Assembly: GCA_017414605.1 (NCBI GenBank)
Contig: JAFQLG010000039.1
Location: 1 to 18,585 of the forward strand
DNA from: Clostridia bacterium
GTDB lineage: Bacteria > Bacillota_A > Clostridia > Oscillospirales > CAG-272
DNA: 18,585 nucleotides
Direction of reading: 5' to 3'
This document shows positions 9,020-18,475 of the stretch, one piece after another. The position numbers and the translations under genes are program-made. Under the pieces are notes generated by a model. It was not told the origin of the DNA. It worked only from the letters and a program-made list of their open reading frames with translations, and did not search any database. Within the stretch, counting starts at the first letter, position 1, and every line of letters starts with the position of its first letter.

Positions 9020-10965
9020 AAGTTTTCTCTCATTTCTTTCAATATCACAGCTCCGTCCGCCTTTACTGTGGCGTTGCCGCGATATTCCTGTCCGCTCAAA
9101 AGGTCACGGTATGTGGCTCTTGCGGGCAGCTCAAGCTGATAATCTTTTTGTCGGGAAACGGCGACTATAAGTCGGTCATCTCCATTTTCCCTTACAAACG
9201 CCAATGCATTCTCATTTCTGTCAAGCACCCAGAAGCTTCCTTCATCAAGCGCGCTCTCTGTATGCCTTATTTGACCAAGCTTTTTATAAAACCTTAGAAT
9301 ATCGGCTCGGAACTCGCTCTCCATTTCTCGCCACGGGAAAGGCATGCGGCAAAACGGATCTCCGTAGCCTTCAACTCCCACCTCGTCACCGTAATAGATG
9401 CAAGGAATTCCGTAAGCGCAGAACTGAATCACAGCCGCAAGCTTAAGCATAGACGCGCCGCGCACCCTCTGCTCTGCTGACAGCCTTTTGGTTGCAAGTA
9501 CTGCATTTGGCGCATCTCCGTCACCCATATCACGCCCCAACACAGTTAAAATTCTCTCGGTGTCATGTGTTCCGAGAAGATTCATCAGCTTGTCTGACAC
9601 AAATTTAGGGTATGAGGCATATATTTCGGTCAACGTATTATAAAGGCAATCGGCATCTCCGTAAAGACAGAAATCCACAATGGCGTTTTTGAGCGGATAG
9701 TTCATTACGCTATCAAGCTGCCTGCCCTGAAAATATCTTCTTCTCTTGCCGTAAGCCACCTTGTCGGCGGCATTTTCCCATACCTCGCCTATAATTACCG
9801 CTTCGCCGCCCGAAGCGCTCTTAGCGGCAACTCGCAACTCATCAAGAAACTCGTCCGAAAGTTCATCCGCAACGTCAAGTCGCCAGCCCGCAATTCCGCG
9901 TTTGATGTATTTCTGTATTATGCCGTCCTCGCCCGTAAAATAGCGGCGGCAGCTTTCGTTTTGGTGATTGAGCTTTGGTAATATCTCAATTTGCCACCAG
10001 GATTCGTAATCGTAAGGGTATGAGCGGAACCTATACCAATCCTTATAGGGCGAATTACCGTCGTTATACGCACCGCCTTCGCCATATCGGCGATATCGGT
10101 TAAAATAAACGCTATCGTCGCCCGTGTGATTGAAAACTCCGTCCAGGATAATGCCTATGCCGCGCTCGCGCGCTTTGGAAACGAGATCATCAAACGCCTG
10201 CTCGCCGCCGAACATATCGTCTATTCTGGAATAATCTCCCGTATCGTATTTGTGGTTTGAATAAGCCTCAAATACAGGGCAAAGATAAATAAACGTTACA
10301 CCTAAGGAAGCAAGATAATCCAGCTTTTCCGCAACGCCCCAAAGCGTTCCGCCGAAGAACATATTATTTTTAAGCGGCTCTCCGTTTTTAGCGGCAAATT
10401 GCGGAATTCCGTTATCCCAGTCAAAATTCATCTCGGCATCCGCGCGCATGGGAACGTTCTTTGCCTCTTCCCCCTCGCCGCGATAAAATCTATCCACGAA
10501 AATCTGGTACATAACGCCGCGGCCAAATGCGCTTGGAGTTTCAAAATCCCTGCTATATACCAAAAGCCTGAATCTTTGTCCCTCTTTCTCGGACACAGAA
10601 AAGTCAAGATTATTCTGCGTATCGGTAAACAGGGTATTCAGACCGCGCAAAAACAAAAATTCATAATAAAAAAGTCCCGAATCGGCGCCCTGGCACAACC
10701 AGGCAGTATCAAGAGAATATGAATAAACATCCATTGCATTTCCCTTTCCTATCGGCAAAAACGCAATATCTCTGTCCTCGCGCCCATCGCGCCTTATGCG
10801 CATGACAATTCCGTCCACGCCGAGTCTTGTTGGTACGGTGACCTCAAAGGTTACAACCGCTCCGCACGGCAAAGCGCCGAGAGATGAAACATCCTCGGCA
10901 CCCACAAATTTCTTTATTGTGATTTTTGAGTTATCGTCTATTCGGGAGTAAAGTTTTGCTAACAT
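9016..10965 (-). CDS. Alpha-amylase family (GH13) glycosidase, neopullulanase/cyclomaltodextrinase type
   Basis: The enzyme should hydrolyse alpha-1,4 (perhaps also alpha-1,6) bonds of maltodextrins. It has no signal peptide, so it acts in the cytoplasm. Its 649 residues comprise an N-terminal beta-rich domain (about 1-145, CBM34-like by position), the (beta/alpha)8 barrel and a C-terminal beta domain. All four GH13 regions are present: DGVFNH (275-280), WRLDVADE with nucleophile D364, IIGEVWENA with acid/base E394, and LLGTHDTER with H467 and D468. YQIFVDRFYRG and the ILPKLNHQN segment resemble the GH13_20 neopullulanase group; the subfamily is an inference. It lies 46 bases after glgP, which fits processing of phosphorylase limit dextrins or short maltooligosaccharides. 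No clear Shine-Dalgarno precedes the ATG; instead a strong hairpin ends ten bases upstream. Its stop overlaps the next start by four bases. Confidence 0.92.
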   Translation of the reverse strand: MLAKLYSRIDDNSKITIKKFVGAEDVSSLGALPCGAVVTFEVTVPTRLGVDGIVMRIRRDGREDRDIAFLPIGKGNAMDVYSYSLDTAWLCQGADSGLFYYEFLFLRGLNTLFTDTQNNLDFSVSEKEGQRFRLLVYSRDFETPSAFGRGVMYQIFVDRFYRGEGEEAKNVPMRADAEMNFDWDNGIPQFAAKNGEPLKNNMFFGGTLWGVAEKLDYLASLGVTFIYLCPVFEAYSNHKYDTGDYSRIDDMFGGEQAFDDLVSKARERGIGIILDGVFNHTGDDSVYFNRYRRYGEGGAYNDGNSPYKDWYRFRSYPYDYESWWQIEILPKLNHQNESCRRYFTGEDGIIQKYIKRGIAGWRLDVADELSDEFLDELRVAAKSASGGEAVIIGEVWENAADKVAYGKRRRYFQGRQLDSVMNYPLKNAIVDFCLYGDADCLYNTLTEIYASYPKFVSDKLMNLLGTHDTERILTVLGRDMGDGDAPNAVLATKRLSAEQRVRGASMLKLAAVIQFCAYGIPCIYYGDEVGVEGYGDPFCRMPFPWREMESEFRADILRFYKKLGQIRHTESALDEGSFWVLDRNENALAFVRENGDDRLIVAVSRQKDYQLELPARATYRDLLSGQEYRGNATVKADGAVILKEMRENL

Positions 10966-10975
10966 TTTTATTTTT

Positions 10976-11000
10976 CAGGGGGCGACAGTATCGCCCCCTG
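10976..11000 (-). promoter_or_regulatory. Perfect intergenic hairpin between glgP and the GH13 gene
   Basis: A perfect ten-base-pair GC-rich stem (10976-10985 with 10991-11000) has a five-base loop. In the - strand transcript it begins 11 bases after the glgP stop and ends ten bases before the GH13 start codon. What follows is A-rich (AAAAATAAAA), not a T run, so it is not a standard terminator. Likely roles are protecting the 3' end of the upstream glgP message from exonucleases or limiting translation of the downstream gene; both are inference. Confidence 0.7.
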
Positions 11001-11011
11001 CCATCTTCCTA

Positions 11012-13438
11012 TCAGTGTACGGGCTTGAGATTCCAGAATCTGTCGGCATATTCCTTGATGGAACGGTCTGCCGCAAAGAAGCCTGAAGCCGCCGTGTTAA
11101 GAAGCGACATTCTTGTCCACTTCTCTCTGTTGTCATATGCCGCTATCATTTCCTCGTGCGTAAGTCTGTAGGACTCAAAGTCCGCAAGACACATATAGGG
11201 GTCTGCAACGCCGTGTCCCGTGAGCAGATAAGTTGCAACGTCTGCAAAGGACTCGCCCGCGAAGCCTATGGAGAGGAAGTTAACTATTCTCTTAAGTCTT
11301 TCGTTGTGAGTATAGAACTCTGCAGAGCGGTAACCCGCAAGCCACATACGCTCAACCTCGTCAGCCTTGAGGCCGAAGATGTACATATTGTCCTTGCCAA
11401 CCGCATCAAGCATCTCAACGTTAGCTCCGTCCAGAGTGCCGATGGTGATAGCACCGTTTATCATAAGCTTCATGCAGCCTGTACCGCTCGCCTCTTTACC
11501 TGCAAGCGAGATCTGCTCACTTATGTCGGCGGAAGGAATTAGTATCTCAGCTGTACTTACGTCATAGTTCTCAAGGAATACAACGTTGAGCTTTTCCTTG
11601 ATCTTGGGGTTCTGGTCGATATCCTGCGAGATCTTGCAAAGCAGCTGAATAATTCTCTTTGCCATCTGATATCCGGGAGCCGCCTTTGCTCCGAAGATAA
11701 AGGTCTGAGGTCTTATATCAAGATCGGGATTCTCCTTTAAGTCAAGGTAGAGTCCAATAATATTGAGCGCGTTGAGAAGCTGGCGCTTATACTCGTGCAG
11801 ACGCTTGATCTGAACGTCGTAGATAGAGTGCGTGTCTATCTTCTTGCCCGTCTTATTATAAAGGTGATTTGCAAACGCTATCTTATTCTCGTGCTTTATT
11901 GCTCGAACTCTTTCAAGCACTGCTGTATCGTCCGCAAACTTTGCAAACTCGGCAAGCTCTTCGGGATTATGTCTATAACCCGTACCTATGCACTCGTCGA
12001 GCAGTTTTGCAAGCTCGGGGTTGGAATAGCACAGCCAACGGCGGTGTGCAATACCGTTAGTAACGTTGTCAAATCTGTAAGGATACATCTTGTAGAAGTC
12101 CTTAAATACGGTATCCGTAAGAATATCGGAGTGCAGCTTGGAAACTCCGTTTATAGAGTGCGAGCCGATAACCGAAAGGTTTGCCATTCTTACGTTGCCG
12201 TAACCGACAACGCTCATCTTGCTTATTCTCTGCCAGTTTCCGGGGAAAACGTTCCATGCCTCGCGGCAGAAACGCTCGTTGATCTCCTTAACTATTGCAT
12301 AGATTCTGGGAAGCTTGAGCTTGAAGAGATCCTCATTCCACGTTTCAAGCGCCTCAGGCATAACGGTATGGTTGGTGTAAGAGCAGATCTTTACAACCTT
12401 ATCCCACGCGGTCTCCCAGGAATAGAAATAATCGTCCACAAGTATTCTCATAAGCTCGGGGATACAGAGCGCAGGGTGAGTATCGTTTATGTGGATCGCA
12501 ACCTTATCCTCGAGATTGTCAAGCGTACCGTAAACAGCCATATGGTCGCGAATGATGCTCTGCACAGATGCGGAAACCAGGAAATACTGCTGGGAAAGGC
12601 GAAGAAGCTTACCCTCGGTATGATTATCCGCGGGATAAAGTACCTTGGATATAGCCTCGGCATTGGTGCTTTCCTCAATAGCCTTTGCATACTGTCCCTG
12701 GCTGAACAGACCCATATTGAAGTTCTGTACGTTCTTAGCCTTCCACAAACGGAGCTGGCTTACTGCCTCGCTGTCTGCGCCCGATATCATCATATCGTAA
12801 GGAACTGCCTCAATCTCCTCGGCGTTTTCGTAAATGATAGTCATGTGGTTGTTTTCCCACTGCTCTCTTATGTGTCCACCAAAGCGAATGGTAAATGTGC
12901 GGTCTGTTCTCGGAACAAGCCATACCTCGCCGCCGGGCAGCCATACGTCAGGCAGTTCAACCTGCATGCCGTCAATTATCATCTGCTTGAAAAGACCATA
13001 CTCATAGCAGATCGAGAATCCCGTTGCGGGATAATCAAGTGAGGAGAGCGAATCCATAAAGCAGGCTGCAAGACGGCCAAGACCGCCGTTTCCAAGTCCT
13101 GCATCGGGCTCGCACTCATAGAGTGTTTCAAGATTAAAGCCCAGCTCCGACAAAGCCGCCTTATAGGCGCCGTCAAGACCGAGGTTGCATACGTTGGTCT
13201 TTAATGAGCGACCGAGAAGGAATTCCATGCACATATAGTACACGCGCTTTGCTCCCTCACGGTTTACCTTTTTCTTGAATTCACCGCGCTGCTCCGTAAG
13301 CATATCGCGAATCGTCATAGACACAGCCTTATACATCTGGTCGTTGGACGCCTCTGCCGCAGTGCAGCCAAAGTATCTGGAGAGCTTGGTCTCTATATTC
13401 TGCCTGATCTCCGAGGGGGTTAAGTTTTTACAGTTCAT
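11012..13438 (-). CDS. glgP: Glycogen/starch/alpha-glucan phosphorylase
   Basis: GlgP (GT35) uses pyridoxal phosphate and phosphate to release glucose-1-phosphate from the non-reducing ends of glycogen. The 808-residue length is normal. Seen are the DAGLGNGGLGRLAACFMDS segment near residues 110-130, HINDTHPAL, VTNGIAHRRW, the KRLHEYKRQ segment and the PLP site EASGTGCMK with K657. Position 655 is Cys where most family members have Asn (GTGNMK); this lies beside the cofactor lysine but is probably tolerated. The final residues FWNLKPVH are typical of a complete C-terminus. The ATG has a weak AAAGGT upstream at a rather long distance. It is preceded by a 151-base gap that holds a hairpin and followed by another hairpin before the GH13 gene, so its expression may be set separately from that of its neighbours. 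Confidence 0.97.
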   Translation of the reverse strand: MNCKNLTPSEIRQNIETKLSRYFGCTAAEASNDQMYKAVSMTIRDMLTEQRGEFKKKVNREGAKRVYYMCMEFLLGRSLKTNVCNLGLDGAYKAALSELGFNLETLYECEPDAGLGNGGLGRLAACFMDSLSSLDYPATGFSICYEYGLFKQMIIDGMQVELPDVWLPGGEVWLVPRTDRTFTIRFGGHIREQWENNHMTIIYENAEEIEAVPYDMMISGADSEAVSQLRLWKAKNVQNFNMGLFSQGQYAKAIEESTNAEAISKVLYPADNHTEGKLLRLSQQYFLVSASVQSIIRDHMAVYGTLDNLEDKVAIHINDTHPALCIPELMRILVDDYFYSWETAWDKVVKICSYTNHTVMPEALETWNEDLFKLKLPRIYAIVKEINERFCREAWNVFPGNWQRISKMSVVGYGNVRMANLSVIGSHSINGVSKLHSDILTDTVFKDFYKMYPYRFDNVTNGIAHRRWLCYSNPELAKLLDECIGTGYRHNPEELAEFAKFADDTAVLERVRAIKHENKIAFANHLYNKTGKKIDTHSIYDVQIKRLHEYKRQLLNALNIIGLYLDLKENPDLDIRPQTFIFGAKAAPGYQMAKRIIQLLCKISQDIDQNPKIKEKLNVVFLENYDVSTAEILIPSADISEQISLAGKEASGTGCMKLMINGAITIGTLDGANVEMLDAVGKDNMYIFGLKADEVERMWLAGYRSAEFYTHNERLKRIVNFLSIGFAGESFADVATYLLTGHGVADPYMCLADFESYRLTHEEMIAAYDNREKWTRMSLLNTAASGFFAADRSIKEYADRFWNLKPVH

Positions 13439-13508
13439 TTTGCTAAAGTTACCTTTCTGTTAGTGCTGAAATTCGGGAAAATTCGACATTAGCAAATCAT
13501 TCTCCCGC

Positions 13509-13557
13509 AAAAAAAATATTTAGTGCGCCTCCAAGGGAAATTTTTCCCTTGAAGACG
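13509..13557 (-). terminator. Hairpin plus T run in the glgA-glgP gap; terminator or attenuator
   Basis: In the - strand transcript the arm at 13557-13543 pairs with 13540-13526 over 15 base pairs, including G-U pairs, around an AA loop. Eight T follow (A run at 13509-13516), but nine bases separate the stem from the T run, which is longer than in a canonical terminator. It lies 33 bases after the glgA stop and about 70 bases before the glgP start. Partial termination or attenuation of read-through into glgP is plausible. The rest of the 151-base gap shows no convincing promoter. Confidence 0.55.
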
Positions 13558-13589
13558 TCTTTTGGTTTCGTTGTTAATTTTTGCCTTTG

Positions 13590-15032
<1,443 letters not shown>

Positions 15033-15083
15033 ATGTGTCTTCCTTTCAATTTGTTTTCAAAGGACAAGACTCTGTTATTTATA

Positions 15084-16208
15084 TCAAACGGATCTGCTTT
15101 TGCCGATGTAGAACGGCATATCCTCACAGCCCGAAAGAACTCTCTTATCCTTTATCATAACGTTCTTGTCGGCGATAACGCAATTGAGCTGCGCGCCGGG
15201 ACAAACGTAGGTATCCTGGAACAGCACGCAATTCTTGACCTCTGCTCCCTTTCCTACGTGAACGCCTCTGAATATTATGGAATTCTCCACCTTACCCTCG
15301 ATAACGCAGCCCTCCGCAACAACGGAGTTCTTGACCTCTGCACCGCTACAGTAGCGCGTTGGTGCGGAGTTTCTTATCTTGGTAAGTACGGGGAAATTCT
15401 TAACGCCGAAGAGCTGCTCTCTTACGTTCTTGTCAAGCAATCTCATCGAGCAATCAAAATAGCCCTCCATCGAGCCTATATGGGCATAGCAGCCCTTGTA
15501 GTCATAAACCTTGTAGTTTTCTTTGCCGATATTCTTCTGAATAATATCGTGCTTAAAGCTGGAATATCCTCTGCCGATAGCTATGTCAAGGGTATCAAGG
15601 AGATACGTGCGCTTTACTACCATGATATTTATGTATATGCGCTGTTCGCTCTCCACGTTCTTGGCATCATAAAAGTCGGTAAGATTTCCGTTCTCGTCCG
15701 CATTGGCAACCACAACGCTTTCGTTCTTTTTGGGGGTCGTCACCTTTGTTACGAACGTTATATCCGCCCCGGTCTTTACGTGCTGCTCTATAACGTCGCC
15801 GAGGTCTATGTTACAAATAACATCACAATCGGACATTACAACGTAATCCTCTTTGCATCTTCTGAAAAAGTTTACCGTTCCCATAAGCGCCTCAAGGCGA
15901 GAGGAATAGTACTTATTTGCAGCCGCATTGTCAAAGGACGAAATATAGGGGGGCAGTATCTTTATTCCGCCCTCGCGTCTTGCCAGGTCCCAGTCCTTTC
16001 CGTTTCCAAGGTGGTCCAGAAGTGACTGATAGTTATTATGTGTAACAACGCCTATCTTTGAAATGCCTGAGTTTACCATGCTGGAAAGCGCAAAGTCGAT
16101 AAGGCGGTATCTTCCGCCGTAAGGTACGCTTCCGATCGTTCTCTGTCTTGTCAGCTCGGGAATATTGTTATCGTGAATATTGGAAAATATAAGTCCTACT
16201 GCAGTCAT
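15084..16208 (-). CDS. glgD: Glucose-1-phosphate adenylyltransferase subunit GlgD
   Basis: GlgD is the GlgC paralogue found in Bacillota that assembles with GlgC and modulates ADP-glucose pyrophosphorylase; alone it is weakly active or inactive in studied species. The 374-residue protein has the nucleotidyltransferase fold followed by a left-handed beta-helix (from about residue 290). It lacks the GGxGxRL ATP-binding loop of GlgC, having LIFSNIHDNN at that place, and has SDCDV (126-130) where GlgC has SGDHI. Conserved family signatures are PYGGRYRLIDF, NYQSLLDHLGNGKDWDL and the YSSRLEALMG region. The ATG follows an ideal AGGAGG (16217-16222) that overlaps the glgC stop by one base. This tight spacing suits equal production of the two subunits. 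Confidence 0.96.
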   Translation of the reverse strand: MTAVGLIFSNIHDNNIPELTRQRTIGSVPYGGRYRLIDFALSSMVNSGISKIGVVTHNNYQSLLDHLGNGKDWDLARREGGIKILPPYISSFDNAAANKYYSSRLEALMGTVNFFRRCKEDYVVMSDCDVICNIDLGDVIEQHVKTGADITFVTKVTTPKKNESVVVANADENGNLTDFYDAKNVESEQRIYINIMVVKRTYLLDTLDIAIGRGYSSFKHDIIQKNIGKENYKVYDYKGCYAHIGSMEGYFDCSMRLLDKNVREQLFGVKNFPVLTKIRNSAPTRYCSGAEVKNSVVAEGCVIEGKVENSIIFRGVHVGKGAEVKNCVLFQDTYVCPGAQLNCVIADKNVMIKDKRVLSGCEDMPFYIGKSRSV

Positions 16209-16221
16209 ATCCGTATCCTCC

Positions 16222-17406
16222 TTACATTTCCGAAATTATGGCGCCGTCTTCAACCGTGTCGCCGCTCTTTACGCGAACGCCCTCACCAAGCACCGTAATT
16301 CCCTTTGCTTTTTCCTTTGCCTCGCCAACCTTGGCGCCTGCACCTATCACAACGTCAGTATCGATTATGGAGTAATTTACCGTTGCGCCTGCTGCGATCT
16401 CGGTATCTCCCATAAGCACGCTATCCTTAACGAATGCTCCGTGTCCGATCTTGACGCCCGAGCCCAGAACGCTGTTGATTACCGTTCCGTATATCTCGCA
16501 ACCGTCCGTTACGTAGCAATTCTCTATCCTTGCGCCGTCCGCAACGAACTGAGGTCCGCCCGAGCGGTTCTTGGAGAATATTCTCCAATCAGGATCGCCG
16601 AGATCAAGCACGGGATCCTTGCCGATAAGGTCCATATTCGCTTCCCAGAGCGACGAGATCGTTCCAACATCCTTCCAATATCCCTGGAACGCGTATGCAA
16701 CCATCTTTTCGCCTGCGGCGAGCATTTTGGGTATAATGTTCTTTCCAAAGTCGTTGGAGGAACTTTCGTCCTCCTCGTCCTCGCAAAGATACTTCTGGAG
16801 CTTATCCCTGTTGAAAATGTAAATTCCCATTGAAGCCTTTGTAGAATCGGGATTCTTGGGCTTCTCGGAGAATTTATAGATAGTGCCGTCCTCGTATGTG
16901 CTCATGATTCCAAAGCGGCTTGCCTCCTCGATCGGAACGTCTATAACGGCTATAGTACAGTCAGCTCCCTTTTCCTTGTGATGACGGAGCATCTTGTCAT
17001 AGTCCATTTTATAGATGTGGTCGCCCGAAAGAATAAGCACGTAATCGGGGTCATATCTGTTGATAAACTGAAGATTCTGATATATTGCATTAGCCGTTCC
17101 CTTATACCAGTCCGCGCCATTTTTCCCCTGATAAGGGGGAAGTACACTGACTCCGCCGCTGATGCGGTCAAGGTCCCAAGGCTGACCGTTTCCTATGTAC
17201 TCATTGAGCACAAGGGGCTGATACTGGGTAAGCACGCCCACGGTGTCTATTCCTGAGTTGATGCAGTTAGAAAGAGTAAAGTCAATTATGCGATACTTTC
17301 CTCCAAAGGGTACTGCGGGTTTTGCTGTCTTTGTGGTTAAAGCGTAAAGTCTTGAGCCCTGTCCGCCCGCAAGCAACATGGCTACGCATTCTTTTTTCTT
17401 GAACAT
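16222..17406 (-). CDS. glgC: Glucose-1-phosphate adenylyltransferase (ADP-glucose pyrophosphorylase), catalytic subunit
   Basis: GlgC makes ADP-glucose from ATP and glucose-1-phosphate, the committed step of bacterial glycogen synthesis. The 394-residue protein has the [13 protein letters not shown] loop (11-20), [20 protein letters not shown], the metal-binding aspartate D129 in [10 protein letters not shown], the EKPK sugar-phosphate motif (181-184) and YWKDVGT (about 253). A left-handed beta-helix fills the C-terminus (from about 290). All catalytic residues are present. The ATG lies behind GAGGAG, in a 32-base gap after the glgB-like gene, so they are likely one transcript. GlgD follows 13 bases later and probably forms the hetero-oligomer with it. 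Allosteric control of such enzymes is known in the family, but the effector cannot be read from the sequence. Confidence 0.97.
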   Translation of the reverse strand: MFKKKECVAMLLAGGQGSRLYALTTKTAKPAVPFGGKYRIIDFTLSNCINSGIDTVGVLTQYQPLVLNEYIGNGQPWDLDRISGGVSVLPPYQGKNGADWYKGTANAIYQNLQFINRYDPDYVLILSGDHIYKMDYDKMLRHHKEKGADCTIAVIDVPIEEASRFGIMSTYEDGTIYKFSEKPKNPDSTKASMGIYIFNRDKLQKYLCEDEEDESSSNDFGKNIIPKMLAAGEKMVAYAFQGYWKDVGTISSLWEANMDLIGKDPVLDLGDPDWRIFSKNRSGGPQFVADGARIENCYVTDGCEIYGTVINSVLGSGVKIGHGAFVKDSVLMGDTEIAAGATVNYSIIDTDVVIGAGAKVGEAKEKAKGITVLGEGVRVKSGDTVEDGAIISEM

Positions 17407-17438
17407 AAAACCTTCTCCTCAAAATTTGTATATAGTGT

Positions 17439-18443
17439 TTATTGCACTCTAAACTTGAATATCGCGGCGGCAAGCGGCGGAACCGTTATACAGAGCCTTG
17501 TTACTCCGTCATCCCCTGCCTTTGCCACAATGGTACCGCAGTTTGTAACTCCGCTGCCACCGTACCTTGTGGAATCGGAGTTGAATATCTCATCATACGC
17601 GCCATCTCTCGAAACGGTTACGTTATGCCGAGCATACACATTTACAGAGGTATTGACTACAACTACCAACCGCTCCTCCTCACACACGCGCTCAAAGCTG
17701 ACAACGCCGCAATCGGCAAAGGACTCGTCTGCGTTAGTATGTCCATTTACCTTCCAAAGAGCCTTGTGCGAAAGATAAAGCTCGCCAAGGTCGGAATGAC
17801 AAAGCTGAAGGCAGGCACATCTTTCTTCGCCCAAAAGTCGCCAATCAACCGTTTTTCCGTCCCCCGATGCAGCTATTTCTCTGCCCATATAGGTAGTCTT
17901 TTTACCGCCAAGTGTCATTCTGCAGGTTTCCAATGCCCGCAAAGCCGCAAAAATGCGCCATCCATCGCCCATAAGCTCGTCCGCATAAGGATATTGCGAG
18001 CCAGCGATCAATGCCTGCCCACCTGATACATTGCACAGTCCGCGCGCGCATCTGTGGTCAAAGCCACCCCTGAAATAACTCAAAATTCTGTCTTCGCTGT
18101 CGGTCTGCCACAGTATGCACTCACGGCACTCGGATATGGTGTCTATCGCTCCTCTTACGAACACGGCAGCATCACTGCGCGTCAAGATCACAGATCTCGC
18201 AAGCGCTGCCGCAAGCTCTGCTCTTTCCCTATTGCAAGCCTCTATCAGAACTCCGTCCACATGGTAATCGCGCACCCAATAGGTCACCGCGCCAAGACTC
18301 GCCTCATATTCCGAATATATGTCTTTTTCGGAAGCGAAATTCCAGGTAACTATAACGCCTATTCCCGCCTTGTGCATTATATCAACAAAGCGACGAAAGG
18401 CATCAGCCGAGCCAAAGCTTGAGTTCGGCGCGTAATAAGCCAC
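17439..18443 (-). CDS. GlgB-like (1,4-alpha-glucan branching enzyme-derived) protein lacking catalytic residues; 5' end not present
   Basis: This frame aligns along its length with the catalytic and C-terminal part of GlgB. AYYAPNSSFG matches the family's GYFAPTSRYG; FRRFVDIMHKAGIGVI matches its barrel start; VDWRLL (199-204), NSDSTRYGGSGV and TVPPLAAAIF match its C-terminal domain. The active-site motifs are gone. Region I LDWVPAHF is VTWNFASE (32-39), region II GLRVDA is GVLIEA (64-69, nucleophile Asp to Glu and Arg lost), no AEEST-like region III is found, and region IV SHDE is SQYP (149-152). The barrel is also shortened, with tens of residues missing between regions I and II. The frame has no stop or frameshift, so it looks like a retained pseudoenzyme, perhaps a glucan-binding or scaffold protein. 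The GTG at 18443 is only the first possible start. The frame stays open to 18488, but family similarity ends near 18470 at a breakpoint, so the true N-terminus is missing. Confidence 0.75.
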   Translation of the reverse strand: MAYYAPNSSFGSADAFRRFVDIMHKAGIGVIVTWNFASEKDIYSEYEASLGAVTYWVRDYHVDGVLIEACNRERAELAAALARSVILTRSDAAVFVRGAIDTISECRECILWQTDSEDRILSYFRGGFDHRCARGLCNVSGGQALIAGSQYPYADELMGDGWRIFAALRALETCRMTLGGKKTTYMGREIAASGDGKTVDWRLLGEERCACLQLCHSDLGELYLSHKALWKVNGHTNADESFADCGVVSFERVCEEERLVVVVNTSVNVYARHNVTVSRDGAYDEIFNSDSTRYGGSGVTNCGTIVAKAGDDGVTRLCITVPPLAAAIFKFRVQ

Positions 18444-18475
18444 GGAATGCGCTCCTCTGTCAATAGGGACGTGGA
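18444..18475. other. Head-to-head breakpoint between glgB-like and recD2 fragments
   Basis: Here the - strand stops resembling GlgB and, within a few codons, the + strand begins to resemble RecD2. Both genes are cut in their 5' parts, with no room for a promoter, start codon or ribosome site for either. This is the pattern of an assembly chimera at a contig end, or of a real inversion or recombination junction. No insertion-sequence end or clear long repeat was seen at the join. Confidence 0.6.

Noticed and set aside
10982..11008. Nine-codon leader peptide (ATG GCA ... TGA) on the - strand between glgP and the GH13 gene
   Set aside because: The AGGAAG in front directly abuts the ATG, too close for initiation, and the codons simply follow from the hairpin sequence. 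There is no run of regulatory codons.
11795..13042. Long + strand open frame (415 codons) opposite glgP
   Set aside because: It lies wholly antisense to a clear glgP and its product is rich in repeated Leu/Val/Cys/Tyr with no recognisable domain. Frames of this kind are a by-product of codon bias in the real gene; there is no matching ribosome site.
15033..16025. Long + strand open frame (330 codons) opposite glgD
   Set aside because: It is antisense to glgD, with no family resemblance and no upstream site. It is a shadow of the real frame, as are the similar frames opposite glgA, glgC and the glgB-like gene.
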